64,000 bases of DNA from Liopterus haemorrhoidalis (Eukaryota; Arthropoda; Insecta; Coleoptera; Dytiscidae). The position numbers and the translations under genes are program-made. The notes below the pieces were generated by a model. The model was not told the DNA's origin and did not search any database. It saw only the letters and a list, made by a program, of their open reading frames with translations. Shown here piece after piece: positions 20,693-31,358 of the stretch (positions are counted from its first letter, which is position 1; each line of letters starts with the position of its first letter). The stretch spans positions 41,020,924 through 41,084,923 of the forward strand of contig OZ020620.1 in NCBI GenBank assembly GCA_963971575.1. Reading direction: 5' to 3'.

Positions 20693-21104
20693 TTTTTACC
20701 GACCGCCAACATATATAAGGGAGGTATTGTGATCATACCGATTTTGACATTTCGAGATTTCGCTGAATCTCCACGAATTGAGGTCTCTACATAACGTTTT
20801 GACTATTTTTAGCATGATGTCTGTCTGTCTGTGTACACGTGCAGAGCAAATTCGGCTTAAAGTATTTTTATGAAACTTCATATTTAAGCTTCTGCCATCA
20901 ATGGCACAAGTTGATCAACTTTTGGTAAAAATCGGTTGACTAGAAATGGGAGTTTACTCGTGTCGATTTTAAGATTTTTGCGAATATTTAGCAACAGTAA
21001 AATATTAAAAAAAAAATTTATTTAACAAAAGTTGCTATAAAAGCAATAACTAATAACTTTTATTTGAGACGTTTTTTTATGTGGTGGCCACAGCTGATTT
21101 TTTT
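20693..21104 (+). mobile_element. Family B, short complete copy
   Basis: Begins TTTTTACCGACCGCCAACAT and ends GTGGTGGCCACAGCTGATTT plus T-run. In fuller copies ACCGACCGCC at the start is mirrored by GGCGGTCGGT just before the terminal GTGGCCAC palindrome; here that internal inverted repeat is deleted. A few GTCT units are present. Same design as family A; non-coding. Confidence 0.8.
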
Positions 21105-21214
21105 TAATATCCATTTTTAGAAACAAGAGATATAAATAGCACCATGTCCCGCGGAACCCCTGGATTTTATCGCGGAACCCTAGGGTTCCGCGGAGCACAC
21201 TTTGGGAAACGCTG

Positions 21215-21842
21215 CTCTAAAAGAATGGTTGCGACATGTCCAATGCAACCGAAGAAACAAGCGATTTTCTTGGAAGTGTTTCGTGAACGAACAACTTTTG
21301 TGGGTTTCGGTTCATCTTGAAAGACTCAAAGTGGATTGTTGCTTAGTTTCATATGAAAAAAACAGGGACGAAACTTGGGTCCCTGTAACGATGTTGTATA
21401 CAGATTTTGCAGCGCCTAGGTTGAACTTTTTTAGCGTTCCCTTAAATCAATCAACACGAGCTTTTTGAGCTTCGGTCAAATTATGCGGAATCCATCGGGA
21501 ACAGATTCTTTTCACAGCTAAAACATGTAAAATCTAATGTACTGCAGTCTGAGATATGCCAAAGGATGCCTCTATCTCACGGTAAGTCACATGCCGATCT
21601 TCTTCAATCATTTTGCGCATAGCATCGATGTTTGTTTGAATCACAACCGATTTTGGTTGACCTTCACGAGATTCATCATTGACGGACGCACGACCACGAC
21701 GAAATTCTGCAAACCAATTGTAAACAGTCTTTTCTGATGGTGCTTCATTATCAAAAGTTGAACGAAGCGAATCTATGCATTGTTGTTGAGTTAGGATTTT
21801 ACTAAAATCGTCAAAAATCCAACGAAAACGAGTAATATCCAT
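21215..21842 (-). pseudogene. mariner transposase N-terminal half (before the hAT insertion)
   Basis: Starting at Met 21842, the frame to 21534 encodes the paired helix-turn-helix DNA-binding domain (LTQQQCIDSLRSTFDNEAPS, then TVYNWFAEFRRGRASVNDES and REIEASFGISQTAVH) and then meets a stop. The homologous sequence continues out of frame towards 21223 (CSRWIPHNLTEAQKARVD, TLKKFNLGAAKSVYN). The first catalytic Asp motif TGDETW is replaced by inverted sequence at 21363-21385. The hAT element at 19685-21214 then interrupts the gene. Confidence 0.88.
21363..21385. repeat. Hairpin-bounded micro-inversion at the mariner catalytic site
   Basis: CAGGGAC (21363-21369) and GTCCCTG (21379-21385) form a perfect stem around GAAACTTGG. 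On the transposase (minus) strand this interval is the reverse complement of what the sister copy has at 41649-41664 (GGTGACGAAACTTGG). Confidence 0.8.
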
Positions 21843-21897
21843 TTTTTTGTTTTTTTTTAACGCTCAGTGTCAACTTTTATATGCTGCCACTGATTTC

Positions 21898-22590
21898 CAG
21901 GGATGGGAAGTCGACAGAAAAATTATCGACTCCCGACTCTCGACTCCGGAGTCGGTATTTTCGAAAATCGACTCCGACTCCGACTCCTGACTCCTTTCAC
22001 TGAAAAGTTGTAAAGTCTATTCCAAATGTTTAAGCGGAACTAAATGGAATTTTTATTTTCTTAATTTATCACGAGTTCACTTTTTCACTATCAAAGTGGG
22101 CTTTTGTTAAACAAAATGATACAAAGCTTCATTCAATCCTTAAAAGTTAGTAGATTTCGATATCTAATTCCGCTTAAACCAAAGAAACAGACTATACTTA
22201 CATTAAATATCTTGAGTTTGGGTGAGCTGTTTTTATAAAATGTCATTTTTATTTCATCTTGACTATTGAGTCATTTTTAATACAAATTTTCAAATAAATT
22301 AAAAAAAAATAATTAAATTTTTAACTGGAAAGCGTGAAGGAAACCGGAATTGAATATTTTTAATTTCATTTTCGTTCATGAACAGAGAAAAAATGTCGTT
22401 CCTGTTTCCGTACTTTAATAATTTCTGGTAGTATGGTATTTTACTTTCGGTTTCGGATTGTTCTCATCCTTGATAAATATGTAATCAAAAAGTCGGGAGT
22501 CGATAACTTTTTCCGACTCCCGACTCCGACTCCTCCAAAAAGCTTCGACTCCTCGACTCCTCGACTCCCGACTCCGACTCCCCATCCCTG
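21898..22590. mobile_element. hAT element with GACTCC subterminal repeats
   Basis: Ends CAGGGATGGGAAGTCG and CTCCCCATCCCTG, perfect 8-bp duplication CTGATTTC (21890-21897 and 22591-22598). Both ends are packed with (C)GACTCC(C) units, likely transposase-binding sites. 693 bp, non-coding, inserted in the 5' UTR of the mariner. Confidence 0.93.
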
Positions 22591-22693
22591 CTGATTTCAC
22601 AATAACAAATGTCAAATTTTACGAATATACTAATAACACATTTCAATATTGTCATCTAGTGGTCGTTTGTAAAAACACAAAAGGTAACCCTCG

Positions 22694-23289
22694 TACTGCA
22701 AAACGGCAAAATTTTCTGTTGTACATAATTACACAACTTCTTTCTCCTTCATAAAAATTTCAATTTGAAATTTGAAAACATAGTAAGTTACTCACAACAA
22801 AATACCATTTATCTAATCTAAAATATAGTTTATATAATTTTTTGCGGATTTTCCAACACAATTTGTATTCCGTAGTTTATTGGTCGTCGTCGTTGAATTC
22901 TATGTGGGGTGAAAAATAGTCCGCAGACGTGCTCACATCATAGCGTTTGAAACGTCAGCGTATACCGTGATCATGATCTTGAGTCGAGAGGAGAATTTGA
23001 AACCTTTATTTATGAGAATGGAGTAGACTTGATATGTCTACCGTCTAGCCAGTTTGATAAATCATACATTCTCATAGGCAATACAACAATAGTTATTGTA
23101 AATTCGCAAGTCTCATTGGCAAATAACAATTGTATTCTTAAAGCAGAATCTCTACCGCGTATTAGTAGATAAGTTACCTAGGAAAATTTTAAAAGATCCA
23201 CAATCAGTATCGAGGATTACAGTCTCGCGAAGTGGTTTTGAACAAGAGATAGGGAGCCGGCAACACTCAAAATCAAACCAAAAAATAAA
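22694..23289. other. No recognisable feature
   Basis: Sequence right of the mariner end; no supportable gene or repeat boundary. Possibly unique host DNA. Confidence 0.45.
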
Positions 23290-23396
23290 TCCAAAAAATC
23301 ATCATCGACAAAATCAGGAAAAACAACCAAAAACGTCGCAACATTCTTCATCATAACAATGCAAGCTCCCACACAGCACGTCAAACAATTTTAGTA
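23290..23396 (+). pseudogene. mariner fragment, left piece
   Basis: The plus strand matches the mariner family of 19188-22693 around the second Asp (IDKIRKNNQKRRN, HHNNASSHTARQT), with HDNASSH changed to HNNASSH. It breaks at CGTCAAACAATTTT and resumes at about 25931. The gap is filled by a minus-strand LINE carrying family A copy 3. Confidence 0.85.
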
Positions 23397-23424
23397 ATAT
23401 AATAATAATAATATGTTTACTGAC

Positions 23425-24506
23425 AAAAATTGATGTGAAGTGTGAATTTTCACACATTTCAGGGTTTTGCAAGTGTTTAGTAAGTGAATGATGATTATTT
23501 GGGATGCCAAAACAAATTTTATATTAAAATATTTTTTTTGTTAATTTTAATTCGAACGCCTAATACAATTATTTAGGTTTCTAAATATGTGCAGTATTTT
23601 TTTTTTTTTAAATAGCAAGGTTCATTAAGAATTTTAAAAATTGCGCCTATAGCTTCCATTGGTTGTTATAAGTTCCGCCCCTCTGATTTCGTGTACATTG
23701 AAACAGAATTAAATTATAATTTAAACAATTTCCACTGGTTATTAAATTTACGCTTTTAAAAATTAAATGCAATATTTGCCAAAATATAACTAGAATTTTG
23801 AAAAAATAATTTAAACAATATAAAAATTAAAAAAAAAAACAATATTGTCTCTTCTCGCAGGGTTCTATCCCTTTTGGATCGGGTTACTTGGGCGATAAGG
23901 CAGCGTCAAAAACCACTGCACCAGCATACACGTTCCGGTGAAGTGTGTTACAAAGCTATAACTTGTGTACATTATTAGCAAAAAATCACAAAAAATTAAT
24001 TTTTTTCCAAAAACGTAATCTAATCGAAAATTCCTGTTGTACTATTCCGGTTCACACCAATGTACATTACTTAGAATTTTTTCAGATTTTTAGTTTAAAC
24101 CATATATAGGGTGTGGGACAAAAAAATTTTTGCACAATTTTGGCAAAAATCGCTTTAATATAACTTATTTTGCAAAAATAAAAATTTGATCGTTAATCAA
24201 CGTACCAAGGGCTTTCATTTGATACCCTATTCAGAATTATAAAAAAATATTTTTTTTTTCGATGAGCACATATTTGTTTATATTTTTATGGGGATATGTT
24301 TTTTAGATGATTTAGTATTTTTCCTATGTGCGGGTCAAAGAGTTGTATAAGCGTGCCAAATTTCAACTCTCTAGTTTTAGCCGTTTGGCTACAATTTTTA
24401 CCGAACAGACAGACAGACAGACAGACAACCGACAGACAGACAGACAGACAGACGACAAAATGACGGTATAAGGGTTTTTTGGTCATACCTACAAAACCCT
24501 AAAAAT
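23425..24506 (-). mobile_element. Family A copy 3, complete
   Basis: Inverted copy: begins AAAAATTGATGTGAAGTGTG (terminal palindrome side) and ends ACAAAACCCTAAAAAT. Contains an interrupted GTCT tract (24407-24453 on the opposite strand) and a Glu-like tRNA cassette. Inserted in the 3' UTR of a LINE that is itself inside a mariner. Confidence 0.85.
23852..23932 (-). ncRNA. tRNA-like cassette, Glu-like, in family A copy 3
   Basis: On the element strand: A-box TGGTGCAGTGG (23923-23913), then GACGCTGCC...CGCCCA, then the degenerate B-box GGATAGAACCC (about 23870-23860). It shares most positions with the cassette in copy 4 and none with copies 1 or 2. Confidence 0.4.
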
Positions 24507-24657
24507 TACATGTACAGAGCATGTTTTTCGTCAGTCAGGTACAATATATAAATGGTAACTTATAGCTAGTGAAATTAGAGCAATGCAAAATATTATAAAA
24601 TAAGAATAAAATAGAAAAAAATACATAAAATGAAAAATATAAAATCAACAGTTGGAG

Positions 24658-25930
24658 TCAACAGTTCCAATTCACACTATTTATATCAAAATTTAAAAAC
24701 TCTTCAAATGTATAAAATGGACTAGATTCCAAGAACTCCTTGACTTTAACCTGAAAATTATTTAATATGAGAGATTTAACATTATCGGGCAATACATTTA
24801 AAAAATTAATTGCAAAGAAGTTACAATTACTGGTTTTCATCAATCTTGTAAAACCTAAATAGAAATTAGTTTTATTACGAGTGTCATACGTATGTACTTC
24901 TTCCACAGTTTTGTAATGCTCCTTATTTTTGTGTCCGAAAATTAAACACTGGAAAATATAAAGCGATGGCAAAGTCATAATTTTTAAATCCCGAAAAGCA
25001 TGCTTACAATCCGCTCTGTAAGTTGTCCCAGAAATAATTCTAACAACTCGTCTTTGTAAGGCAAAAATTCGTTTTGCTGAAGCACTATATCCCAAAGCAA
25101 CCAGGGCGTAAGAGATGTGCGATTGGAATAGAGCATAGTAGGACATTTTTAAAACATTGACAAATACACAGACAACGAGGTTTCGAATTAAATATATTGT
25201 TCTACATAGCTTAGTTGCGAGATTTTGTACATGATGGTTCCAGGTCAACGTGGGGTCTATATGAACGCCTAGAAAATTTACTGACTCTGGATTAGTAAAT
25301 TCAGAATTCTTTAAAGTAATTAATAATTTATTTGTTTTATCAATGTTCAAGCATAGTTTGTTTGATGAAAACCAGATATGTGAATCATAAATTCTCATCA
25401 TTTTTTAAAAAAAGATCGTTTTGAGATTTTGATCTGATTAGCAACGTACCATCAGCGTACATAAAATGGGAGCAGTCTTTAACACATGAAGGAAAGTCAT
25501 TGACAAAAATTAAAAATAAAAGAGGTCCTAAAATAGATCCTTGTGGAACTCCACAGGTAATGGGCAAGGGTGTTGAATCCATGTCTTTAAACTTAACATA
25601 CTGCAATCTATTAGTAAAAATTTCATGTGACACACAGTCGAACGCCTTACTTAAATCTAAAAACGAGGACAGACAGTATTCACGGGCTTGTAAACATAGT
25701 AATACTTCATTAGTAAATGACAGAATGGCATCAGTTGTAGACTTATTTTTCCTGAAACCGAATTGCTGCTTATTAAACAGATTATATATTTCAAAATAAG
25801 TTTGGTTGTATAATATTCTTTCAAAAAATTTTGATATTATTGGTAGTAGAGAAATTGGACGAAAATTGTTGGGATCTTCTAAATGACCCTTATTAAATAA
25901 CGGTAATACACATGCCAGTTTCATAGAATC
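24658..25930 (-). pseudogene. LINE reverse transcriptase, frameshifted, YADG active site
   Basis: The frame down to 25385 has FPDSMKLACVLPLFNKGHLE, FRPISLLPIISKFFERI, FGFRKNKSTTDAI, SFLDLSKAFDCVSHE, GVPQGSILGPLLFLIF and HFMYADGTLLI. The catalytic YADD is YADG, so the enzyme is dead. A frameshift near 25390 leads to the thumb/C-terminal frame 24658-25401 (SSNKLCLNIDKTNKLLI, VNFLGVHIDPTLTWNHHV, ALFQSHISYALVALG). It belongs to the CR1/Jockey-like non-LTR group. The endonuclease is absent because of 5' truncation. Confidence 0.88.
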
Positions 25931-26262
25931 TGGGAATTGATTATTTGAAGAATAAAAAAATCGAATTAATGTGCCACTGCCCGTATTCACATGATTTATC
26001 CCCTAACAACTTTTTTTTACTCCCCAAAGCCGAACAAAAAATATGTGGACAGCGATTTTCATCACCTCAAGTTGTTGAAGCCTTCGAAAGCCATGTTTTT
26101 GAGATACCAACTTCAGAGTAGAAAAAAAGTTTCGACAATTGGTTTGAACGCATGCAAAAGTGTATAAATCTTAAAGGTGAATATTTTGAAAAGAAATAAA
26201 ACAGTTTGTTGCACAAAAAAATGTTTCTTAGTTTTTGTAAAAACTTAAAAGGTAACCCTAAT
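25931..26262 (+). pseudogene. mariner fragment, right piece
   Basis: Plus-strand continuation of the mariner at 23290: ATTGATTATTTGAAG, then a sequence reading YSHDLSPNNFF (third Asp changed to Asn), QKICGQRFSSPQ, FDNWFERMQKCINLKGEYFE and the 3' TIR AAAAGGTAACCCT at about 26249-26261. Confidence 0.88.
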
Positions 26263-26821
26263 ATATAAAATTTTGCTGGAGACAGCAGGTATGTTAAATT
26301 TAAAAATAATAACATTACGTAAATTTAACATTCTTAATGCAGTCATAAGACAAATTCCAAACTCTGAAGTGTTCATTTTAATAAGTCATGCTAAAAACAC
26401 TTTTTTTACAAAAAGACATTTTTTTCATAGCATCTAAATTAGTTGTAAAATATTTAAATGACGTCACAGAAAGCACGCTGATAGTAAATATGTCAAAACA
26501 CAAGGACACAACAAGAATTCGTTATCATAATTATAATTAGACAGTGTACAGCACATTCTCTGTACTTCGATAAATACGACATGATCATTCCTAGCATGTA
26601 CGGACAGTAAATATAGCGACAAAGCGGCAGGCAACTGAGAACGATCTTATTACAACCTGTTAGCCATTAGACAAATAAATGTACGACCATTTCATTATTA
26701 TTTATTCTAAATTGGTTGTTACTGGTAAATTATGGTTTGAACACGTCTCAAACATGTATATTAATTACATACCATATTCAATTTATTTATCCTACAATTG
26801 GTGTGTGAGAATTTCTATATA
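26263..26821. other. No recognisable feature
   Basis: AT-rich sequence between a mariner end and a hAT element. No gene or repeat terminus is supported. Confidence 0.45.
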
Positions 26822-26902
26822 TAGGGTGACCATTTTCTTAAGAAGGCAATGCGGGACGGAGCAAAAAAAGAGGTCCTCATCTCCCAAATCCAAGTGAAGA
26901 GC

Positions 26903-27970
26903 AAAAAATTGATGTGAAGTGTGAATTTTCACACATTTCAGGGTTTTGCAGGTATTTAGTAAGTGAATGATGATTATTTTGGATGCGAAAACAAATTTTA
27001 TATTAAAATATTTTTTTTTGTTAATTTTAATTCGAACGCCTAATACCATTATTTAGGTTTCTAAATATGTGCAGTATTTTTTTTTTATATAGCAAGGTTC
27101 ATTAAGAATTTTAAAATTGCGCCTATGGCTTCCATTGGTTGTTATAAGTTCCGCCCCTCTGATTTCGTGTACATTGAAACAGAATTAAATTATAATTTAA
27201 ACAATTTCCACTGGCTATTAAATTTACGCTTTTAAAAATTAAATGCAACATTTGCCAAAATATAATTAGAATTTTGAAAAAAGAATTTAAACAATATAGA
27301 TATTAGAAAAAAAAAAATATATATATATAGTCTCTTCTCCAGGGTTCGATCCCTATCGGATCGGGTTACATGGGTGAAAAGTCAGCGTCAAATACCACTA
27401 GACCAGCACACACGTTAGAGTGTTGCTTGTTACAAAGCTATAACTTGTGTACATTATTAGTCAAAAATCACAAAGGTTGCGTTTTTTTTCAAAAACCTAA
27501 TCTGATCAAAAATTCCTGTTGAACTATTCCGGTTCACACCAATGTACATTACTTAGAATTTTTTCAGATTTTTAGTTTAAACCATCTGGGCTACAAGGTG
27601 TGGGACAAAAAAAATTTTGCACAATTTTGGCAAAAATTGCTTAAAAATAATTTATTTTGCAAAAATAAATATTTGATCGTTAATCCACGTACCAAGGGCT
27701 TTCATTTGATCACACCCTACACAGAATTATAACAAAATATTTTTTTTTTCGATTAGCACATATTTGTTTATATTTTTAGGGGGATATGTTTTTTAGATGT
27801 TTTAGTATTTTTCCTATGTGCGGGTCAAAGAGTTGTATAAGCATGCCAAATTTCAACTCTCTAGGTTTAGCCGTTTGGCTACAATTTTTACCGAACAGAC
27901 AGACAGACAGACAGACGACAAAATGACGGTATAAGGGTTTTTTGGTCATACCTATAAAACCCTAAAAAAA
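26903..27970 (-). mobile_element. Family A copy 4, complete
   Basis: Inverted full-length copy from AAAAAATTGATGTGAAGTG to ATAAAACCCTAAAAAAA. It carries the GTCT tract (27896-27917, opposite strand) and a Glu-like tRNA cassette at 27335-27414. Same backbone as the other copies. Confidence 0.87.
27335..27414 (-). ncRNA. tRNA-like cassette, Glu-like, in family A copy 4
   Basis: On the element strand: A-box TGGTCTAGTGG (27405-27395), identical to that of tRNA-Glu/Asp; then GACTTTTCACCCA, like the tRNA-Glu anticodon arm (UUC); then GGATCGAACCC as B-box (27353-27343). The D-arm-to-anticodon segment and T-arm have diverged. Confidence 0.5.
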
Positions 27971-28112
27971 GGTCCTCACCTCCCAAATCCAAGTGAAGAG
28001 CAAACAAAAAGGTCCTCATCTCCCAAAATCCAAGTGAAGAGCAAAAAAAAGGTCTTCACCTCCCAAATCCAAGTGAAGAGCAAAAAAAGGTCCTCACCTC
28101 CCAAATCCAAAA
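27966..28112 (+). repeat. About 39-bp tandem repeat (GGTCCTCACCTCCC units)
   Basis: Four units follow the nested family A copy and one more precedes it (26868-26902), so family A inserted into the array at an A-run between units. Not a CRISPR: the units are contiguous, without unique spacers. Confidence 0.9.
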
Positions 28113-28369
28113 TGCGGGACATTTGCGGGACAGAATGTTAAAATGCGGGACGAATGGTCACCCTATCTATATATGAAGGTGGGATTCAAAATGGTGTGAA
28201 CTCCTAGACCTAGATCGCGCTGATAAAACGCGTTAGTAGGAGAATCCGGGGCATAACGGGCTCCCGGGCAGAGTTGGGCCAATTGCAAAAATGATTGAGG
28301 ATTGAGATTAAAAATTTAATTTTAAGTCTTGATTAATGAGTAAGGTACATCACTCATAATGCAGTTATT

Positions 28370-28866
28370 GCCAACGGAGTGCCCGACCGCATTAAGTCGT
28401 GCAGTTTCGACTGGTGGAAACAGTCTGGAATGTGCGGTCGGTGGTTCGATACTCCTCCGTTGGTGATATTGTCAACTGACAATAACTGAAGTGCCTCTAG
28501 TGAGATTTTGAGAAACTGAAGGTTGTAGGATAGTCAAGTTTGTGACAAGCATGGGAATATGTTCATAGAAGTGGAAAGACAGTTAAAGACCATTTTAGAG
28601 TGTGTTCCCGTGTGTTTCAATAAATATCACATGAAGATACCATTGAACCTGTCAAAAATATCCTACCAAAGTCAGCCATGTTGTGAATGCAGTAGCGCCT
28701 CTATCGGTAGTGTCACATGCCAATTATTCGGGCGAGAATAATATGTTTACATTACTCCCATTTCACAATCATTCACCCCTCATCCAGGTGTAGGAGCTCG
28801 CCCCCTGTCATCGGCGATTATCCTCGTTGCAGAAATAGGCCGATGTAAAATAAATAAATAAAAAAA
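28370..28866 (+). mobile_element. tRNA-like-headed SINE
   Basis: A 497-bp insert between perfect 9-bp direct repeats GCAGTTATT (28361-28369 and 28867-28875), ending in an A-rich tail (AAATAAATAAATAAAAAAA). The head folds: CCAACGGAG (28371-28379) pairs with CTCCGTTGG (28455-28463), and CCGACCGCA (28383-28391) with TGCGGTCGG (28433-28441). GGTTCGATACTCC (28443-28455) resembles a B-box; a convincing A-box is lacking. The 3' segment ends GTTGCAGAAATAGGCCGATG before the tail and probably mimics a partner LINE. Confidence 0.75.
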
Positions 28867-29382
28867 GCAGTTATTCACACTGGTAACTAAATTAAATATT
28901 TACTCATTACCATGATTAAATTTTTAGTTATGATTGAAACTAAAATCAAGATTGAGATTTGATTTTTTCATTCTCACTGGTCATTGGAATTTAGTATTTA
29001 TACATTGTAGACGTCTGACGCAGATTTAATTTGTGAAAAATTTTAGTGATATATTTTGCAATTATTTATTTGTATTTTTTCGTCAGCATGAGTGACAGCG
29101 ATACTCGTGAAAGTTTTGGTGCATCGACTCTTTTAATATCTGAACTCTTTTCAGTAAGCCAATGATTGTAAAAGAAGAGATCTTTTATTTAATTCGAAAA
29201 CGGTAGATGATACATTTTTTCAAAATTCAATATATTTTAATATTAACTATTTTGAGCAAAATAAGTTCATTGCTCAATGTATTCAATGCCAACCTAAAGT
29301 TGAAATTAAAGAATATAAAAATAGTTCATCGAATTTTATATTCTCATCTTTTTTCTCATCCTTATCTCATCTTAAAGACGAC

Positions 29383-29691
29383 ATGGAAACAATGCATTTA
29401 TTGTATTTAAAAAACATTGTTTGTAAAGGTAGACAAACAGTTGTTCCTCAAAAATCAAGAACAATTAGAACCGGAACATTGTCACAACAAAAATTTGAAG
29501 AAGACATTACCAAATATGTTATTCCTCTAAGGTCGGTAGAGTGGCAAAATGTAATGCCCTTTCGAAAGCTGCAAGACGGCCGAAAATTATTGAGTATTTG
29601 GGAAAAAAGGGATATTATATATGTAATATATAAAATGATCCAAGCGAATCAAAATTTTCTGAGAAAATATCACAATTTGATTAAAAACTAA
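29383..29691 (+). CDS. Open frame in hAT element, unassigned
   Basis: 103 codons: METMHLLYLKNIVCKGRQTV, EEDITKYVIPLRSVEWQNVM, YVIYKMIQANQNFLRKYHNL. No DDE, BED-finger or hAT dimerisation motif is recognisable. Its place inside a hAT with intact ends suggests a remnant of a transposase or accessory exon. The upstream frame MSDSDTRESFGASTLLISEL (29089) ends at a GTAAGC that could be a splice donor. Confidence 0.3.
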   Translation: METMHLLYLKNIVCKGRQTVVPQKSRTIRTGTLSQQKFEEDITKYVIPLRSVEWQNVMPFRKLQDGRKLLSIWEKRDIIYVIYKMIQANQNFLRKYHNLIKN

Positions 29692-29846
29692 TGATTTGAA
29701 ACTAATGATTATCATTTAGTTAAGGATTTATGATTACATCCATTATTGATTGAATTAGGGACGATTAATTTAGTTTGATTACATTTTCATTAAAATTTTT
29801 AGTTGATTGAAAGTTTAGTTAAATAATGCCCAACTCTGCTCCCGGG

Positions 29847-31087
29847 GTAAAACGGGCTCCCCTCTTTTTGGTTGTTAAAGCATGCTTGGGTGCATTCCAA
29901 TCATGTTCAGTACTTCGCTAGTGTCTTCCAAGAGTGGTTGTATGACTGAGAGCTGGAGTTTACATTTTGTAAATTGGTGAAACGTGTTTTTTGCTGTGTT
30001 GATATATTTTTGACATATCCAGACGTTGATTGCTCCAGTGCAGAGCATGCGGCAAGTGGGCACATTGTTCTTGCGCTAGAGAAGATGATAACGATGAGAA
30101 ATGCACTCACGTGTGTTCATTCTGCGCCAGATTTAGCTGATTGCCCATTATACCCCGCCCGTGCTCATTCTGTCCCAACACCGGGGCAAAATGTCTTGAT
30201 TGTCGTCGGACCTTTTAAGTTGTCATGGACAGCAGAGATAGTTGGCGTATCGAAGGAATACCTACATTTTATTTTAACTTAGGAATTAGGTATGAGGAAG
30301 CTATCTGCAAGATTGTTGCTGTGTTTGCTTTTTGCGGAACTCTGTCGATATCAACTTTCTCAGGCTACTTTGGATAGGTTTAATAAAAATTCGGTAATAT
30401 TTTTGCGTCGCTTCTTGATTATGGATGAGAGATGAGTCCATTTTATTATTCGCCAAAAACAGTCCAAACAAGCAGTTTATTTTCTCAAGTTGATTTATAT
30501 AATAAATAAAAAGAAAAGTAGATTCCCAACGTCTAGGTAGGCAACTAAGAGGGCAGATAAAGTAAGTTTTATTTCGTCATCTTCCGGGACAGGTTAATAT
30601 CTGTGGTTCCTGGTTTTGTCACTAGTGCGCTAGAGGTCTAAAGTTGTATTACGTGCAAATGTTACCAACATACTAGTGTTGTGTTGGTAGTAGAAACTTG
30701 GAGTGCAAGCGTGGATAAGTTTGATTAGCGAATGTCAGTGACAGGTCCCCAGAGAGCCGCAGTATCGTACACGCCTGTCGCCAGGCTTACCAACGTGACA
30801 AACACGGATATCTCTTTCTTCTCTAACAGGATTTAGGAGAGCGTGGATTACATTTATAATTTAATGACATAAGGTTTGCTGACACGTGAAATATATTTTT
30901 TATAAGAGTTATTTATAATTGTAAATTATCAAAAACATGGGAATGTTTTCGTAACTTGCATCAAACTGTTCAGTAAAATATGATTTAAGCAGCAGACAAA
31001 GCGCCGACCTGCGCGAAAACATGTTAATGATCGTCCTATTTGGATGACAAACTGCTCACAAACGTACCAATTGGCACAACTCTGTGC
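29847..31087. other. No recognisable feature
   Basis: Moderate-GC sequence, possibly unique. Short open frames on both strands around 29875-30282 overlap and have no recognisable domains. No repeat boundaries. Confidence 0.45.
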
Positions 31088-31095
31088 TCGAATAA

Positions 31096-31358
31096 CAGCG
31101 GCGGCGCTAGACCAATCGTGGACGTCGGCGAAATTAGCTTTGCGAGGCCCCTTTCATTTCTCAGTAAAAAAAAAGATAATAAAAGCAAACCTTGATTTGG
31201 CCTAGTCTTCTGGCTTGACTTTTTAGCCACTAAACACTATATTTTTTATAAAGTTATAAACACAACTCGTAACTGTTATTACTTGTTTAACTTGTAAAAT
31301 TATTGCGAGGCCCCCTCAAGCGCGAGGCCGTAGGCAGCGATGCCTAACGCCGCCACTG
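31096..31358. mobile_element. hAT MITE, 263 bp
   Basis: Ends CAGCGGCGGCGCTAGACC and GCCTAACGCCGCCACTG, perfect 8-bp duplication TCGAATAA (31088-31095 and 31359-31366). Non-coding; GCGAGGCCCC motifs lie near both ends. Confidence 0.92.

Larger units (their letters stand above)
19685..21214. mobile_element. hAT element (CAGTGGTTCCCAAAC type) nested in mariner
   Basis: Left end CAGTGGTTCCCAAACTT, right end CTTTGGGAAACGCTG, flanked by a perfect 8-bp duplication CTCTAAAA (19677-19684 and 21215-21222). There is no transposase, so it is non-autonomous. GCGGAACCC motifs occur near both ends. It hosts two family B pieces (20138 and 20693). Confidence 0.93.
19188..22693 (-). mobile_element. mariner with intact TIRs, split by two hAT elements
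   Basis: TIRs CGAGGGCTACCTTCC (19188) and GGTAACCCTCG (ending 22693) are inverted and flanked by TA on both sides. Removing the two nested hAT insertions leaves about 1.27 kb, the normal size of a mariner. The transposase runs on the minus strand from 21842. The copy is dead: stops, frameshifts and a micro-inversion at the first catalytic Asp. Confidence 0.92.
23397..25930 (-). mobile_element. 5'-truncated LINE inserted in mariner
   Basis: A minus-strand LINE occupies the gap in the mariner. Its 3' tail appears at 23396-23412 as AGTAATATAATAATAATAAT (an (ATT)n tail on its own strand), and its 5' end abuts mariner at about 25930 in the middle of the palm domain. Family A copy 3 lies in its 3' UTR. 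The empty site is known from the mariner at 41881, where the coding sequence is continuous. Confidence 0.75.
26822..28165. mobile_element. TAGGG-type hAT element hosting family A copy 4
   Basis: Ends TAGGGTGACCATTT and GAATGGTCACCCTA, with a perfect 8-bp duplication TCTATATA (26814-26821 and 28166-28173). Subterminal GCGGGAC motifs occur near both ends. Internally it is a tandem array of about 39-bp units (AAAGGTCCTCACCTCCCAAA, then TCCAAGTGAAGAGC). Without the nested copy it is only about 275 bp, a MITE. Confidence 0.9.
28269..29838. mobile_element. hAT element (CAGAGTTGGGC type) with nested SINE
   Basis: Ends CAGAGTTGGGCCAATT and AATGCCCAACTCTG, perfect 8-bp duplication CTCCCGGG (28261-28268 and 29839-29846). 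Without the nested SINE it is about 1.06 kb. Two small plus-strand frames could be transposase remnants: MSDSDTRESFGAS... at 29089 and 29383-29691. Confidence 0.92.

Noticed and set aside
20138..21104. One long family B copy spanning both pieces
   Set aside because: Each piece begins with its own complete 5' terminus, so they are two separate copies, the first 3'-truncated or diverged.
29875..30282. Overlapping frames on both strands beside the hAT element
   Set aside because: No conserved domain, no splice context, and antisense overlap; not supportable as genes.
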